Positions 27,089-34,904 of a DNA stretch of 64,000 nucleotides are shown here, in pieces. How positions within the stretch are numbered: the stretch's first letter is position 1; each line of letters opens with the position of its first letter. The DNA is from Saprospiraceae bacterium (GTDB lineage Bacteria > Bacteroidota > Bacteroidia > Chitinophagales > Saprospiraceae), in assembly GCA_016715965.1 (NCBI GenBank), contig JADJXG010000001.1:1121501-1185500 (forward strand), written 5' to 3'. The notes under the pieces were generated by a model, which was not told where the DNA came from, ran no database searches, and saw only the letters and a program-made list of their open reading frames with translations. Position numbers and translations under genes: made by a program.

Positions 27089-27799
27089 ATGAAAAAAGGA
27101 ATTCTGTATTCGCTTTTACTGCTTTTTGGGTTTTCATCCTGCGATGCTCAGCTTGGTAAGTTATTGAAACAAGCCGGTTTGGGTGAACTGAGTACTGAAG
27201 ATGTCGTAGCGGGATTGAAAGAAGCATTGGGAAATGGCACCTCCAAAGGCAGTGATTTGTTGTCTGCCAAAGACGGCTTTTACAAAAGCATCTATAAAAT
27301 TGCATTACCCCCTGATGCCAAAGCTGTTGCTGATAAACTCAGAATAGTACCTGGATTTGACAAGGTAGAAGAAAATGTGGTGGAGAAAATGAATCGAGCG
27401 GCTGAAGACGCAGCCATCAAAGCAAAACCAATATTTATCAGTGCCATCAGGCAAATGACGGTAGCGGATGCCTGGGGAATCTTAAAAGGAGAGAAAGATG
27501 CAGCAACGCAATATTTGATTCGAACCACCCGAAGCACCTTGTACAGTGAATTTAAACCTGTTGTAATTGAATCATTGAATAAATTTGGAGCAATAGACTA
27601 TTGGAGCACAGCAGTCAATGCTTATAATCAGATACCCCTGGTGAAGAAAGCAAACCCGGATATTTCAGACCATGTGGTCAATCTCGCTTTGGACGCTTTG
27701 TTTAAAACGATCGCAATTGAAGAAAAAAACATCCGAATCAATTTGTCGGCCAGGACTTCGGATTTGCTTAAACGGGTTTTTTCCAAACAAGACCCATAA
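27089..27799 (+). CDS. DUF4197 domain-containing lipoprotein
   Basis: A 236-residue protein with a lipoprotein signal peptide (ILYSLLLLFGFSSC) and a helical DUF4197 domain covering the mature part: LSTEDVVAGLKEALGNGTSKG, YKIALPPDAKAVADKL, and WGILKGEKDAATQYL. The family is widespread in Proteobacteria and Bacteroidota and has no known function. The ATG at 27089 is used; an in-frame ATG at 27083 is also possible. Single gene with its own promoter. Confidence 0.88.
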   Translation: MKKGILYSLLLLFGFSSCDAQLGKLLKQAGLGELSTEDVVAGLKEALGNGTSKGSDLLSAKDGFYKSIYKIALPPDAKAVADKLRIVPGFDKVEENVVEKMNRAAEDAAIKAKPIFISAIRQMTVADAWGILKGEKDAATQYLIRTTRSTLYSEFKPVVIESLNKFGAIDYWSTAVNAYNQIPLVKKANPDISDHVVNLALDALFKTIAIEEKNIRINLSARTSDLLKRVFSKQDP

Positions 27800-27903
27800 A
27801 AATTAATACACGGCCTTACCAAATTGTTCCGTAGCATGCACCTTCATTTTGAACAAAGATAAAATGTGCCGCTAAAGCTGCATTTTTAGGGAGAAATCAA
27901 GTG

Positions 27904-27951
27904 ATATAACAAAAGTTATATGTCCACTTTGACTGAAGATTGATACTTTTG
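27904..27951 (+). promoter_or_regulatory. Palindromic operator plus promoter, copy 1
   Basis: The inverted repeat ATATAAC-AAAA-GTTATAT (27904-27921) is followed after 6 nt by TTTG (27928-27931) and, 12 nt later, by the -7 box TACTTTTG (27944-27951). The ATG of the CPPxC secreted protein is 34 nt downstream. The same arrangement with identical spacing recurs at 30733-30780. A 7-bp two-fold-symmetric half-site suits a dimeric HTH regulator such as the NarL-type regulator encoded at 30001. Confidence 0.7.
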
Positions 27952-27985
27952 CAGTGAATTATTTATTTACTCAAAACTATCAAAA

Positions 27986-28537
27986 ATGACAAATAAGCTG
28001 CTTTTACTATTCATTGTTTTTACACTTATTCTTCTGGCTGGTTTTAAAAATTCTACTGATTCACCAATACAGCTAAATCAAGCCAATCCTAATGCTTCTA
28101 ATAAAACAGGTCAGATCGACCCGGGGGAAGAAAGCTTATTACAAACAATCGATTTTGCGCTTGCAGTAAGTATGGTGTCAAGTTGGGTAGATACCATTGC
28201 AATGATGAGGAATATTACGACCAGACAAGGAAAAAGAGACAGTATCGAGAAATCAGTTTATTTCAGCAAGGCTGATCTTGAAACATTGATCAATCATCTG
28301 AATTCCAATAATAGCTCAGGAGTTCGAGTCTATTTTGGACATTATGGCAATACAACTGCGATTGCCAATTATCTCGAACAAAATAATCGGCCCGAATACC
28401 TGCACCGATTCTCATTGATCCTTCAATCGACGGATGGACAGGGAAATCCCACTCAGGGACTACCTTTGGTCAATTTTGGAAATTTATGTCCTCCCAGATG
28501 TCCTTCCGCTGAAATTAATGATCTCATGTATTATTAA
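27986..28537 (+). CDS. Secreted protein with CPPxC tail, function unknown
   Basis: A 183-residue protein with a signal peptide or N-terminal anchor (LLLLFIVFTLILLAGF), a central region with SGVRVYFGHYGN, and the end VNFGNLCPPRCPSAEIND. The paired features (G.R.YFG.Y and N.G..CPP.C) resemble small secreted proteins I have seen near Bacteroidota two-component genes, but I cannot name a family. The CPPxC may form a disulfide or bind metal. It lies 34 nt downstream of the palindromic promoter and starts a four-gene co-directional run ending in a response regulator. Confidence 0.75.
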   Translation: MTNKLLLLFIVFTLILLAGFKNSTDSPIQLNQANPNASNKTGQIDPGEESLLQTIDFALAVSMVSSWVDTIAMMRNITTRQGKRDSIEKSVYFSKADLETLINHLNSNNSSGVRVYFGHYGNTTAIANYLEQNNRPEYLHRFSLILQSTDGQGNPTQGLPLVNFGNLCPPRCPSAEINDLMYY

Positions 28538-28558
28538 TTTTTTTCTTAGTAATTTGAC

Positions 28559-29188
28559 TTGACATTATATATATACATATTATTTGTCGCAACATTTTTT
28601 GCTTTCATTGCACGACTTCTCAAAAAGTTAACTTTCGCATTTTTTTTTGAATTCGTGTTGATATGCTTTCTCACTGAGGCTGTCATTGCTAAATATTTCG
28701 CCATCCAATTTCAATCCAACCTTATAGTATACAATGTGTACTATATCTTAACTTTTTCCTACTACAGCTTTTTGTTTATTAATTATAATCCACAAATTGG
28801 ATGGAGACATCCAGTCAGCTATTTGGGATATTTACTGTTCGTCGCATCCAGGGTCAATTTCTTTTTTTTTCAGGGATTTCACGTGGCCAATGTATTCACG
28901 TACAACCTGGCCATGATTTACGTTCTTTTTCTGATTGGATGGTATTTAAAGAGCTTGCTTCAGAACGCAGTATTTTATGACTTAAAAACCTTGCCACTCT
29001 TTTGGCTGTCCATCGGAATCCTTTTGTTTTACACGTCTTCCTTCCCAATCCTGTTGTTTATGAATCAAATTATTGAACACAACAGGGAATTTAATATTTC
29101 TCTATACTCCTTGGTTTCTATCGGCAATTCGTTTTTAAGTCTTTCCTATTTGGCTGTATCTTTATGCCACTTATGGAAGAGTCACTAA
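28559..29188 (+). CDS. Polytopic membrane protein, putative sensor partner
   Basis: A 209-residue, very hydrophobic protein with about six to seven transmembrane helices and little soluble sequence; not recognised by name. It overlaps the histidine kinase start by 25 nt, so translation is probably coupled. The kinase has only one short helix and no sensory domain, so this protein may supply the input (inference). The start is unclear: TTG 28559 is the first plausible codon after an in-frame stop at 28550. Confidence 0.65.
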   Translation: MTLYIYILFVATFFAFIARLLKKLTFAFFFEFVLICFLTEAVIAKYFAIQFQSNLIVYNVYYILTFSYYSFLFINYNPQIGWRHPVSYLGYLLFVASRVNFFFFQGFHVANVFTYNLAMIYVLFLIGWYLKSLLQNAVFYDLKTLPLFWLSIGILLFYTSSFPILLFMNQIIEHNREFNISLYSLVSIGNSFLSLSYLAVSLCHLWKSH

Positions 29189-29961
29189 TCTACAAAATTG
29201 TTGTAGCTGCATTTGTCATGCCAGTCCTGCTTGCAGGATTCCTGATTTGGTTTATTGTCCTTTACCAAAAAAGAAAATACGAGTCATTGATATTTCAACA
29301 AGATCAGCTGCTAAGAGAGCAAAAATTGATCCTTGCTCAACAGCGCGCATTGGAAAATGAACGCAACAGGATTGCATCAGAAATGCACGATGATCTTGGA
29401 TCAGGTTTAACCACCATCAGCTATTTAAGTGAAAGACTTACCAAATCCATAATATCAGAAGAAGAAAGAAGTCTGGTTCAAAAAATAAATCTACAAAGTA
29501 AAAAATTGGTAGGAAATATGGGTGAAATTATTTGGGCCATGAATACCAAATTTGATACTGTTGAAAATTTACTCATTTACATTCGCCGTTATGCTTCAGA
29601 GTATTTTGCAGGAATTTACATCCAGCTTGAGTGGAATCAGAATCAAAGCCTATTAAATTATTCCATCAGCGGTGAAAATAGAAGAAACATATTTTTGGTG
29701 CTCAAAGAACTATTCCACAACATTGCAAAGCATTCGCAAGCAAGTATTGTAAACCTTGATTTAACTCAACTTGAAAATGAACTGATCATTCGCTTAAAAG
29801 ACAATGGTAAGGGTTTTGATTTAAACAAAAATTTGGAAAAGGGGAATGGTTTGCACAATATTTTTAAAAGAATTGAATACCTTGGAGGCACAGGAAATTT
29901 TTCAGGAGAGCCACTTGGAACTGAATTTGTATTCTCCATTCCTATTCATGCCTCTGTATAA
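29164..29961 (+). CDS. HisKA_3-type sensor histidine kinase
   Basis: A 265-residue kinase with one N-terminal transmembrane helix (about residues 11-34), a coiled-coil linker (38-65), the HisKA_3 dimerisation box RIASEMHDDLGSGLTTI with phospho-acceptor His75, and an HATPase domain (N box FLVLKELFHNIAKHS, G1 DNGKGFD, G2 GNGLHNI). No periplasmic sensing domain is present. HisKA_3 kinases pair with NarL/FixJ regulators, and the next gene encodes one. An alternative start is ATG 29173. Confidence 0.92.
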   Translation: MPLMEESLIYKIVVAAFVMPVLLAGFLIWFIVLYQKRKYESLIFQQDQLLREQKLILAQQRALENERNRIASEMHDDLGSGLTTISYLSERLTKSIISEEERSLVQKINLQSKKLVGNMGEIIWAMNTKFDTVENLLIYIRRYASEYFAGIYIQLEWNQNQSLLNYSISGENRRNIFLVLKELFHNIAKHSQASIVNLDLTQLENELIIRLKDNGKGFDLNKNLEKGNGLHNIFKRIEYLGGTGNFSGEPLGTEFVFSIPIHASV

Positions 29962-30000
29962 AATACATTCCTATATTCCTTCATTACAGCAATATAAAAT

Positions 30001-30648
30001 ATGCAGAATAAAATAAGAATCGCGATATTGGAAGACCTTGAAGAGGTGGCTGAAGAATTGAGGAGCATTATATCTTCCCAGGAGGATATGCTTTGTAGTC
30101 AGATTTTTCACAAGGCGGAAGATGCAATGGAATTACTGCCTGCACAAGCCGTTGATATCCTGGTTGTGGACATAGGACTTCCAAGAGCGAGCGGCATTGA
30201 AGCCATCGAACATCTGATCCAAATTTGTCCTGACACTCAGTTTTGTATGTTTACCGTATATGAGGATGACGATAAAATATTTCGATCTCTTCAGGCTGGA
30301 GCCAAGGGGTACATTCTAAAAACTTCAGAGACCCATAAAATTCTGGAGGCCCTTAGAGAGCTTTACCACGGAGGATCGCCTATGAGTCCTACTATTGCAA
30401 GGAGAATCCTTGAAATCTTTCAAAAAATGCAGTTACCTGTCCAGGATTTAAAATTGCCCATTACAGCTAGAGAAAATGAATTGCTGGTCTACCTTTCGAA
30501 GGGATTGCTCTATAAAGAGATTGCTGATTTGATGGGGATCACCATGGGAACTGTTAAACAACACATCCATAAAATTTATGAGAAACTCCAGGTTTGCAAT
30601 CGGACCGAAGCCATCAACAAATTGAATCAGATCAAAACAAGGATCTAA
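30001..30648 (+). CDS. NarL/FixJ family response regulator
   Basis: A 215-residue regulator. The receiver domain (1-125) has the acidic pocket E11-D12, phospho-acceptor Asp57 (DILVVDIGLP) and the conserved lysine in GAKGYILKTSE. The C-terminal LuxR-type HTH (about 152-210) reads TARENELLVYLSKGLLYKEIA then MGTVKQHIHKIYEKL. It starts 39 nt after the kinase. Such proteins bind DNA as dimers at inverted repeats; the two palindromes at 27904 and 30733, on either side of this gene set, are natural candidates (inference). Confidence 0.93.
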   Translation: MQNKIRIAILEDLEEVAEELRSIISSQEDMLCSQIFHKAEDAMELLPAQAVDILVVDIGLPRASGIEAIEHLIQICPDTQFCMFTVYEDDDKIFRSLQAGAKGYILKTSETHKILEALRELYHGGSPMSPTIARRILEIFQKMQLPVQDLKLPITARENELLVYLSKGLLYKEIADLMGITMGTVKQHIHKIYEKLQVCNRTEAINKLNQIKTRI

Positions 30649-30732
30649 GGATATAAATTTCAATTAAATTCTCCGAATTATCCATTGTAAATAGTTGTTT
30701 TTTAACTAATTAGTTAAATCGTTGACCTGGGC

Positions 30733-30780
30733 ATATAACAAAAGTTATATGGCTCATTTGGTCAATAAAACTCACCTTTG
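30733..30780 (+). promoter_or_regulatory. Palindromic operator plus promoter, copy 2
   Basis: CATATAAC-AAAA-GTTATATG (30732-30751; core 30733-30750) has the same 18-nt core as copy 1. It is followed after 6 nt by TTTG (30757-30760) and after 12 nt by CACCTTTG (30773-30780), one mismatch from TAnnTTTG. The spacing is identical to copy 1 while flanking bases differ, pointing to selection. It lies 85 nt after the response regulator. Only a 44-codon frame and decayed sequence follow. Confidence 0.65.
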
Positions 30781-30808
30781 CTTTTAGAAATCACATAAAT
30801 TTGATATT

Positions 30809-30943
30809 GTGGCGGCTCTTGGTTCAGACCAAATACAAAATGATCCAGAGATACATTATCAGTATCGTGATCTTATGAATCTGGCCACCTGCATAACCCC
30901 AGGCCAAATTCTTCAAAGAGCAAACGAGCCTTTGTACCAATGA
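30809..30943 (+). CDS. Possible 44-residue peptide ORF
   Basis: A GTG-started frame of 44 codons begins 29 nt downstream of the second palindromic promoter and ends at TGA 30941. It encodes a hydrophilic peptide (starting VAALGSDQIQNDPE) with one cysteine and no signal peptide. It could be a real small product or a remnant. Its 3' half overlaps a reverse-strand decayed frame. No family is recognised. Confidence 0.2.
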   Translation: MAALGSDQIQNDPEIHYQYRDLMNLATCITPGQILQRANEPLYQ

Positions 30944-31154
30944 CCGGAATTTTCAAACCCTTTCTAATAAGCCCGCTCATGAGAACATCCTTTTTCTCTT
31001 CATAGAAAGCCGATTGGAGAATCTTATAGGAGGGGTCCTATTCAAGTGTTTGCCTATCAAATTCCTCTTTCGTTCCAAAATATTCAATCGAAATAGATGG
31101 AAAAATTGAAAATAGCCCATAAGCCTGTGTTTTGGAAAAATCATTTTTACGGAG
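30873..31154 (-). pseudogene. Decayed reverse-strand gene fragment
   Basis: One reverse-strand frame reads as natural-looking protein across an internal TAG at 31040-31038: upstream it includes SIEYFGTKEEFDRQTLE, downstream SAFYEEKKDVLMSGLIRKG and KIPVIGTKARLLFEEFGL, ending at TAA 30875-30873. It is bounded upstream by another in-frame stop (31157-31155). The composition looks coding, but no start is found and the family is not recognised. Most likely a relic. The rest of 30944-31333 holds no convincing gene. Confidence 0.35.
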
Positions 31155-31333
31155 CTATGTTGTTTGGTTTAAGGAATATCATTCATTCTGTCTTAAAATT
31201 GAACAAACTTGAATTGAATTTTCCGTTGATTATGTTTGGGTTACCTCAAAATCTTTCCAAATGCATTTTTTGCATGGCTAATCCAAACCGCAAATTATCC
31301 TTCTATGCAGAAAAATAAATAAATACAAAAAAA

Positions 31334-31768
31334 ATGATAGAGTTTGTTGTCATCAGAAGGTCCTATGAAGAAAAACAAGTCTTGGGAACTTTATTGATCA
31401 TGGACGAAGTAAAAACATTGTTCAACTGCCGAACCCTTGAGTTGGCATGGCAAAGAAATCAAAAAAATATATCATGCGTACCTGCCGGAAAGTACATGAT
31501 GAAATTTGAATATAGTTCAAAATTTAAAAGAAAATTATGGGAACTGAAAGCGGTCCCCAATCGCACAGAAATAAAATTTCATGTGGCCAATTTCCACCAT
31601 GAATTAAATGGTTGCATTGCGGTGGGTGATTTGCATCTGGATATGAATCAGGATGGGTTTCGAGATCTTAGAAATTCTAGAAATACATTGGATAAAATAC
31701 ATCAATACACCAATGGACTGGAAGAGGTTCCGCTATGGATTTATGGCGATGGAAGGGATAAAATATAG
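31334..31768 (+). CDS. DUF5675 family protein
   Basis: A 144-residue cytosolic protein with the pattern of DUF5675: LLIMDEVKTLFNCRTLELAWQ, NQKNISCVPAGKYM, and NGCIAVGDLH. The family has no assigned role and is often met in phage or mobile regions; distant likeness to L,D-transpeptidase-like folds has been discussed, but I see no certain catalytic site. It stands alone behind a decayed stretch, which would suit a leftover of a former insertion (inference). Confidence 0.7.
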   Translation: MIEFVVIRRSYEEKQVLGTLLIMDEVKTLFNCRTLELAWQRNQKNISCVPAGKYMMKFEYSSKFKRKLWELKAVPNRTEIKFHVANFHHELNGCIAVGDLHLDMNQDGFRDLRNSRNTLDKIHQYTNGLEEVPLWIYGDGRDKI

Positions 31769-31920
31769 GGGCAAAAGATTTTCCTTTCAATCCGTTCATT
31801 GACCAATTTGTCGAGATTTTCATGCAGTTTTATACATAACCAATGGCTTTCATTCAAAATGGAAAGAGGGCTGTTTCAATACCTACCTTTTATTTACCCT
31901 CTTTTTTAAGTGAAAAAGCC

Positions 31921-31952
31921 TTTGTCATTCCACGCAAATGTGTTTACCTTTG
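31921..31952 (+). promoter_or_regulatory. Bacteroidota promoter for the PpiD-like gene
   Basis: TTTG (31921-31924) and TACCTTTG (31945-31952) are separated by 20 nt, close to the TTTG-N19-TAnnTTTG consensus. This is the best full promoter match in the window. The leader to the ATG at 32033 is about 75 nt. Confidence 0.65.
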
Positions 31953-32032
31953 CAGGGCTTTTTGGAAAAATTTCTGAAAAGCATTTATTTTTTATATATA
32001 ATATTGATTTTCAATAAACTACGAATTATAAA

Positions 32033-34156
32033 ATGGGACTAATCACAAGTATAAGAAAAAGACTATGGATGGTGACCATCCTTATGGCACTTGCGCTGGT
32101 AGGTTTTTTGGTCATGGACATGTCGTCTGGCAGATCTTCTTGGTTTTTTAACAATCCAGACGCTCTCGGTTCTGTGGCTGGGGAAAAAATCAGCTGGAAG
32201 GAGTTCCAAAAGACAGAAGCCGTGTTGTATCGCAATGCGGATGTGGACTTTTATGGTAGAAAGGAATTCATCTGGCACCAGACATTGGAAAAAATTATTC
32301 TGGAAAAGGATGCCGAATACAATGGCATGGGTGTCAGTGAGGCAGAACTTCAGGAGCTTCAGTTTGGCCAAAACCTATCCCCCATTATTGAAAGGAATTT
32401 CAGAGATCCCAATACGGGTCAGGTATTGCGGGAACAGTTAAATCAATTTCAAAATGGTATGGAAAACGGGGATCTTCCGGCCGAAGCCCGCGAATTTTGG
32501 CAGGTTCAACAAAAAGAGATCATTAAAGACCGGATGTTTAAAAAGTTAGAGAATTTGACCAAATCTGCACTTTACATGCCCAACTTTATGTGTGAAAGGC
32601 ATTTTGCTGAGTCAAATGCAAAATTGGAATTTGTTTTTTCAAGAATACCTTATACTGTTGTCAATGACGAAGAGATTGATATAACTGATGCCGATATTGA
32701 AGCTTATGTTAAATCCAAGGCTTCCTATTTTAAGACAGAAGAAGAAACACGCGACATCAATTATGCTGTGATGAGGATTGTACCTACATCAGAAGATTCA
32801 GCTTCGATCTCGAAAATTCTGGAAGATAAAATGGAACCTTTTAGAAATGCGACGAAAGATTCGCTGTTTATTGTTTCTAATTTAGGCACCTGGGATGAAG
32901 CCTATACATTGATTCAGGATATTCCCATTCAAATAATGGATACTGTTCTTAAAAGCCCGATCGGAACTATTATTGGTCCTTATGTGGACAATGGAGATTT
33001 TAAGATCAGTAAAATTTTGGGTAAAAAAATAATTCCGGATTCCGTCAAATCCAGGCATATCCTTCGCAGAGTTACTACCAATGAAGAATATCGGGCTGCA
33101 TCACTCCTTTTAGACAGCATTAAAAATGTGTTGGAAAAAGGTCAGGGCAGGTTTGATAGTTTGGCCATTAAATTTAGCCAGGATCCTGGATCAGGAATTA
33201 AGGGAGGAGATCTCGGTTTTGCAGGAGCTGGGGCCATGGTAAAACCATTCAATGATGTATTGTTTTATACCGGTGAAAAAGGAAAATTTTATACTGTCGC
33301 TTCTCAATTTGGTTTGCACCTCATTGAAATTACTGATATTAAGTATTTAAATAATCAACAGGGAATTCGTCTCGGTACAATTTCTGAATCTATCCAGCCA
33401 GGTGACCGTATAATGGATAAGATGTTGGACGAAGCCCAATCGCTGGTAGAACAAAACAATACCCTGGAAAGCTTGCAAAAAGCGATCAGCGATGGAAAGA
33501 CTTACATTCTTGAATTCATGCCTGGTGTTTTGGCAAATGATTACAAGAACACAAAACTAGGAGAAGAGGCCAACAATACTTGGAGACAGATTGTACGTTG
33601 GGCGTTTGACAAAAAAACCAAAGTAGGGGATGTCAGTCCGGAAGTTTATTCTTTGCAAGATCCTGTAAAGAGATACACGGATAGAATTGTTATTGCCGCA
33701 CTGGCCAATATCAATCCCAAAGGAATTCCAACTGCTTTTTCCATGCGCGAAAAGGTGAAGAACGATATCATGATTAGAAAGAAATTTCAAATCATCAAAC
33801 AAAAAGCCGGCTTAGTTACCGATCTAAACGGTCAGTATGGATTTTACCAATATCCAATTGATTCAGCCTTTGAGGTGACGGTGAATGGTCAACAAATGCC
33901 CAACTATGGTTATGAACCTGATATTCTTACATTAATAGCAAAATTAAAACCAGGTGAAGTAGGTGGTCCTTACCGGGGAGAAAACGGAGTGTACTTTGTT
34001 AAAATGATCAATATTAAAGATCCAGGTAAATCAAGCAATATTGAAAGCTTCAGAAGATTTTACAGACATACGGCCATCTATACTTCCATGAATTATATGA
34101 CCCAAGCTCTTAAGAAAAATTATAAAGTAAAGGATGACCGATCTAAGTTTTTCTAA
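32033..34156 (+). CDS. PpiD-like periplasmic peptidyl-prolyl isomerase
   Basis: A 707-residue protein with an N-terminal membrane anchor (WMVTILMALALVGFLVMDM), a SurA_N-type chaperone region (about 45-250), a parvulin (PpiC) domain at about 335-440 (VKSRHILRRV, FSQDPGSGIKGGDLGFAG, FGLHLIEITDI), and a second, more divergent C-terminal parvulin-like region (about 570-690). It should help fold outer-membrane and secreted proteins at the inner-membrane periplasmic face. Single gene with a strong promoter and a terminator. Confidence 0.9.
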   Translation: MGLITSIRKRLWMVTILMALALVGFLVMDMSSGRSSWFFNNPDALGSVAGEKISWKEFQKTEAVLYRNADVDFYGRKEFIWHQTLEKIILEKDAEYNGMGVSEAELQELQFGQNLSPIIERNFRDPNTGQVLREQLNQFQNGMENGDLPAEAREFWQVQQKEIIKDRMFKKLENLTKSALYMPNFMCERHFAESNAKLEFVFSRIPYTVVNDEEIDITDADIEAYVKSKASYFKTEEETRDINYAVMRIVPTSEDSASISKILEDKMEPFRNATKDSLFIVSNLGTWDEAYTLIQDIPIQIMDTVLKSPIGTIIGPYVDNGDFKISKILGKKIIPDSVKSRHILRRVTTNEEYRAASLLLDSIKNVLEKGQGRFDSLAIKFSQDPGSGIKGGDLGFAGAGAMVKPFNDVLFYTGEKGKFYTVASQFGLHLIEITDIKYLNNQQGIRLGTISESIQPGDRIMDKMLDEAQSLVEQNNTLESLQKAISDGKTYILEFMPGVLANDYKNTKLGEEANNTWRQIVRWAFDKKTKVGDVSPEVYSLQDPVKRYTDRIVIAALANINPKGIPTAFSMREKVKNDIMIRKKFQIIKQKAGLVTDLNGQYGFYQYPIDSAFEVTVNGQQMPNYGYEPDILTLIAKLKPGEVGGPYRGENGVYFVKMINIKDPGKSSNIESFRRFYRHTAIYTSMNYMTQALKKNYKVKDDRSKFF

Positions 34157-34187
34157 AATATTTTAAAATCAACAAACATCCTACACA

Positions 34188-34227
34188 AAAGAGCCTTTTG
34201 CCCCAAACAAAGGGCTCTTTGATTTTT
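34188..34227 (+). terminator. Rho-independent terminator
   Basis: An 8-bp stem AAAGAGCC/GGCTCTTT (34188-34195 with 34213-34220) is followed by a short T-rich tract, 32 nt after the PpiD-like stop. Confidence 0.65.
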
Positions 34228-34281
34228 GCTTTGTTCCTAAAACAGTTTTGTCGGTATGATCGTTTCCATTTTATTTGATCT

Positions 34282-34875
34282 ATGAAAAGAACTATATTTT
34301 TACTTTTCGTTGTAATATGTTTCATTGCCTGCAATCCCGAAGTCCATACAATTAGGAACCAAAATGGAATTGTGGTATTAAAGATCACCGGTCCTTCTGC
34401 GGATACTTCCAAGCCATGGAATGGACTTTATGAGAAATTTGATAGCCTTGGCGTCATCTACGAGACTGCAAATTTTAAGGATGGTCAACTCCATGGCGAG
34501 AGAGTTATTTTTGAAGATGGTGTTCTTTATGCCAGCGAAAATTATAAACACAATGTATTTCACGGACCCTACAAATTATTTTATCCCAATGGCGTATTAA
34601 AACTCGAAACTCAATATGACAATGGCGTCATGTCTGGTACCCTAAAAGCCTATTATTCTGACGGATCCATCAAAGAAATTGTTCAAATGGAAAACAATGA
34701 AGAGAATGGACCCTTTAAAGAGTATCATCCCAATGGTCAGATTAAAGCAGTTGGCACTTATAAAAACGGTCCCAACGAACATGGTGAACTACAGATGTAT
34801 GACAGCCTTGGAGTACTGGTCAAAACCATGATTTGTGAAGAGGGAATTTGTCATACACAATGGACCAAAGAATAA
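34282..34875 (+). CDS. YwqK-like MORN_2 repeat lipoprotein
   Basis: A 197-residue protein with a lipoprotein signal peptide (FLLFVVICFIAC) and at least five MORN_2-type repeats of about 22 residues (such as NFKDGQLHGERVIFEDG, HGPYKLFYPNGVLKLE, NGPFKEYHPNGQIKAVG). Databases often call this 'toxin-antitoxin system YwqK family antitoxin', but in Bacteroidota most are surface lipoproteins without a toxin partner, and none is seen here. Its stop lies 29 nt before porQ. Confidence 0.85.
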   Translation: MKRTIFLLFVVICFIACNPEVHTIRNQNGIVVLKITGPSADTSKPWNGLYEKFDSLGVIYETANFKDGQLHGERVIFEDGVLYASENYKHNVFHGPYKLFYPNGVLKLETQYDNGVMSGTLKAYYSDGSIKEIVQMENNEENGPFKEYHPNGQIKAVGTYKNGPNEHGELQMYDSLGVLVKTMICEEGICHTQWTKE

Positions 34876-34904
34876 TCCGTTATAGCTACCTATCCCGTCA
34901 TTTT

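Noticed and set aside
31097..31318. 73-codon forward ORF (MEKLKIAHKPVFW...)
   Set aside because: No promoter, no recognisable family, and it overlaps a more coding-like reverse-strand relic; probably chance in an AT-rich decayed stretch.
34282..34875. YwqK protein as part of a toxin-antitoxin system
   Set aside because: It is a signal-peptide lipoprotein with MORN_2 repeats, and no toxin-like gene is adjacent; the name is a legacy label.
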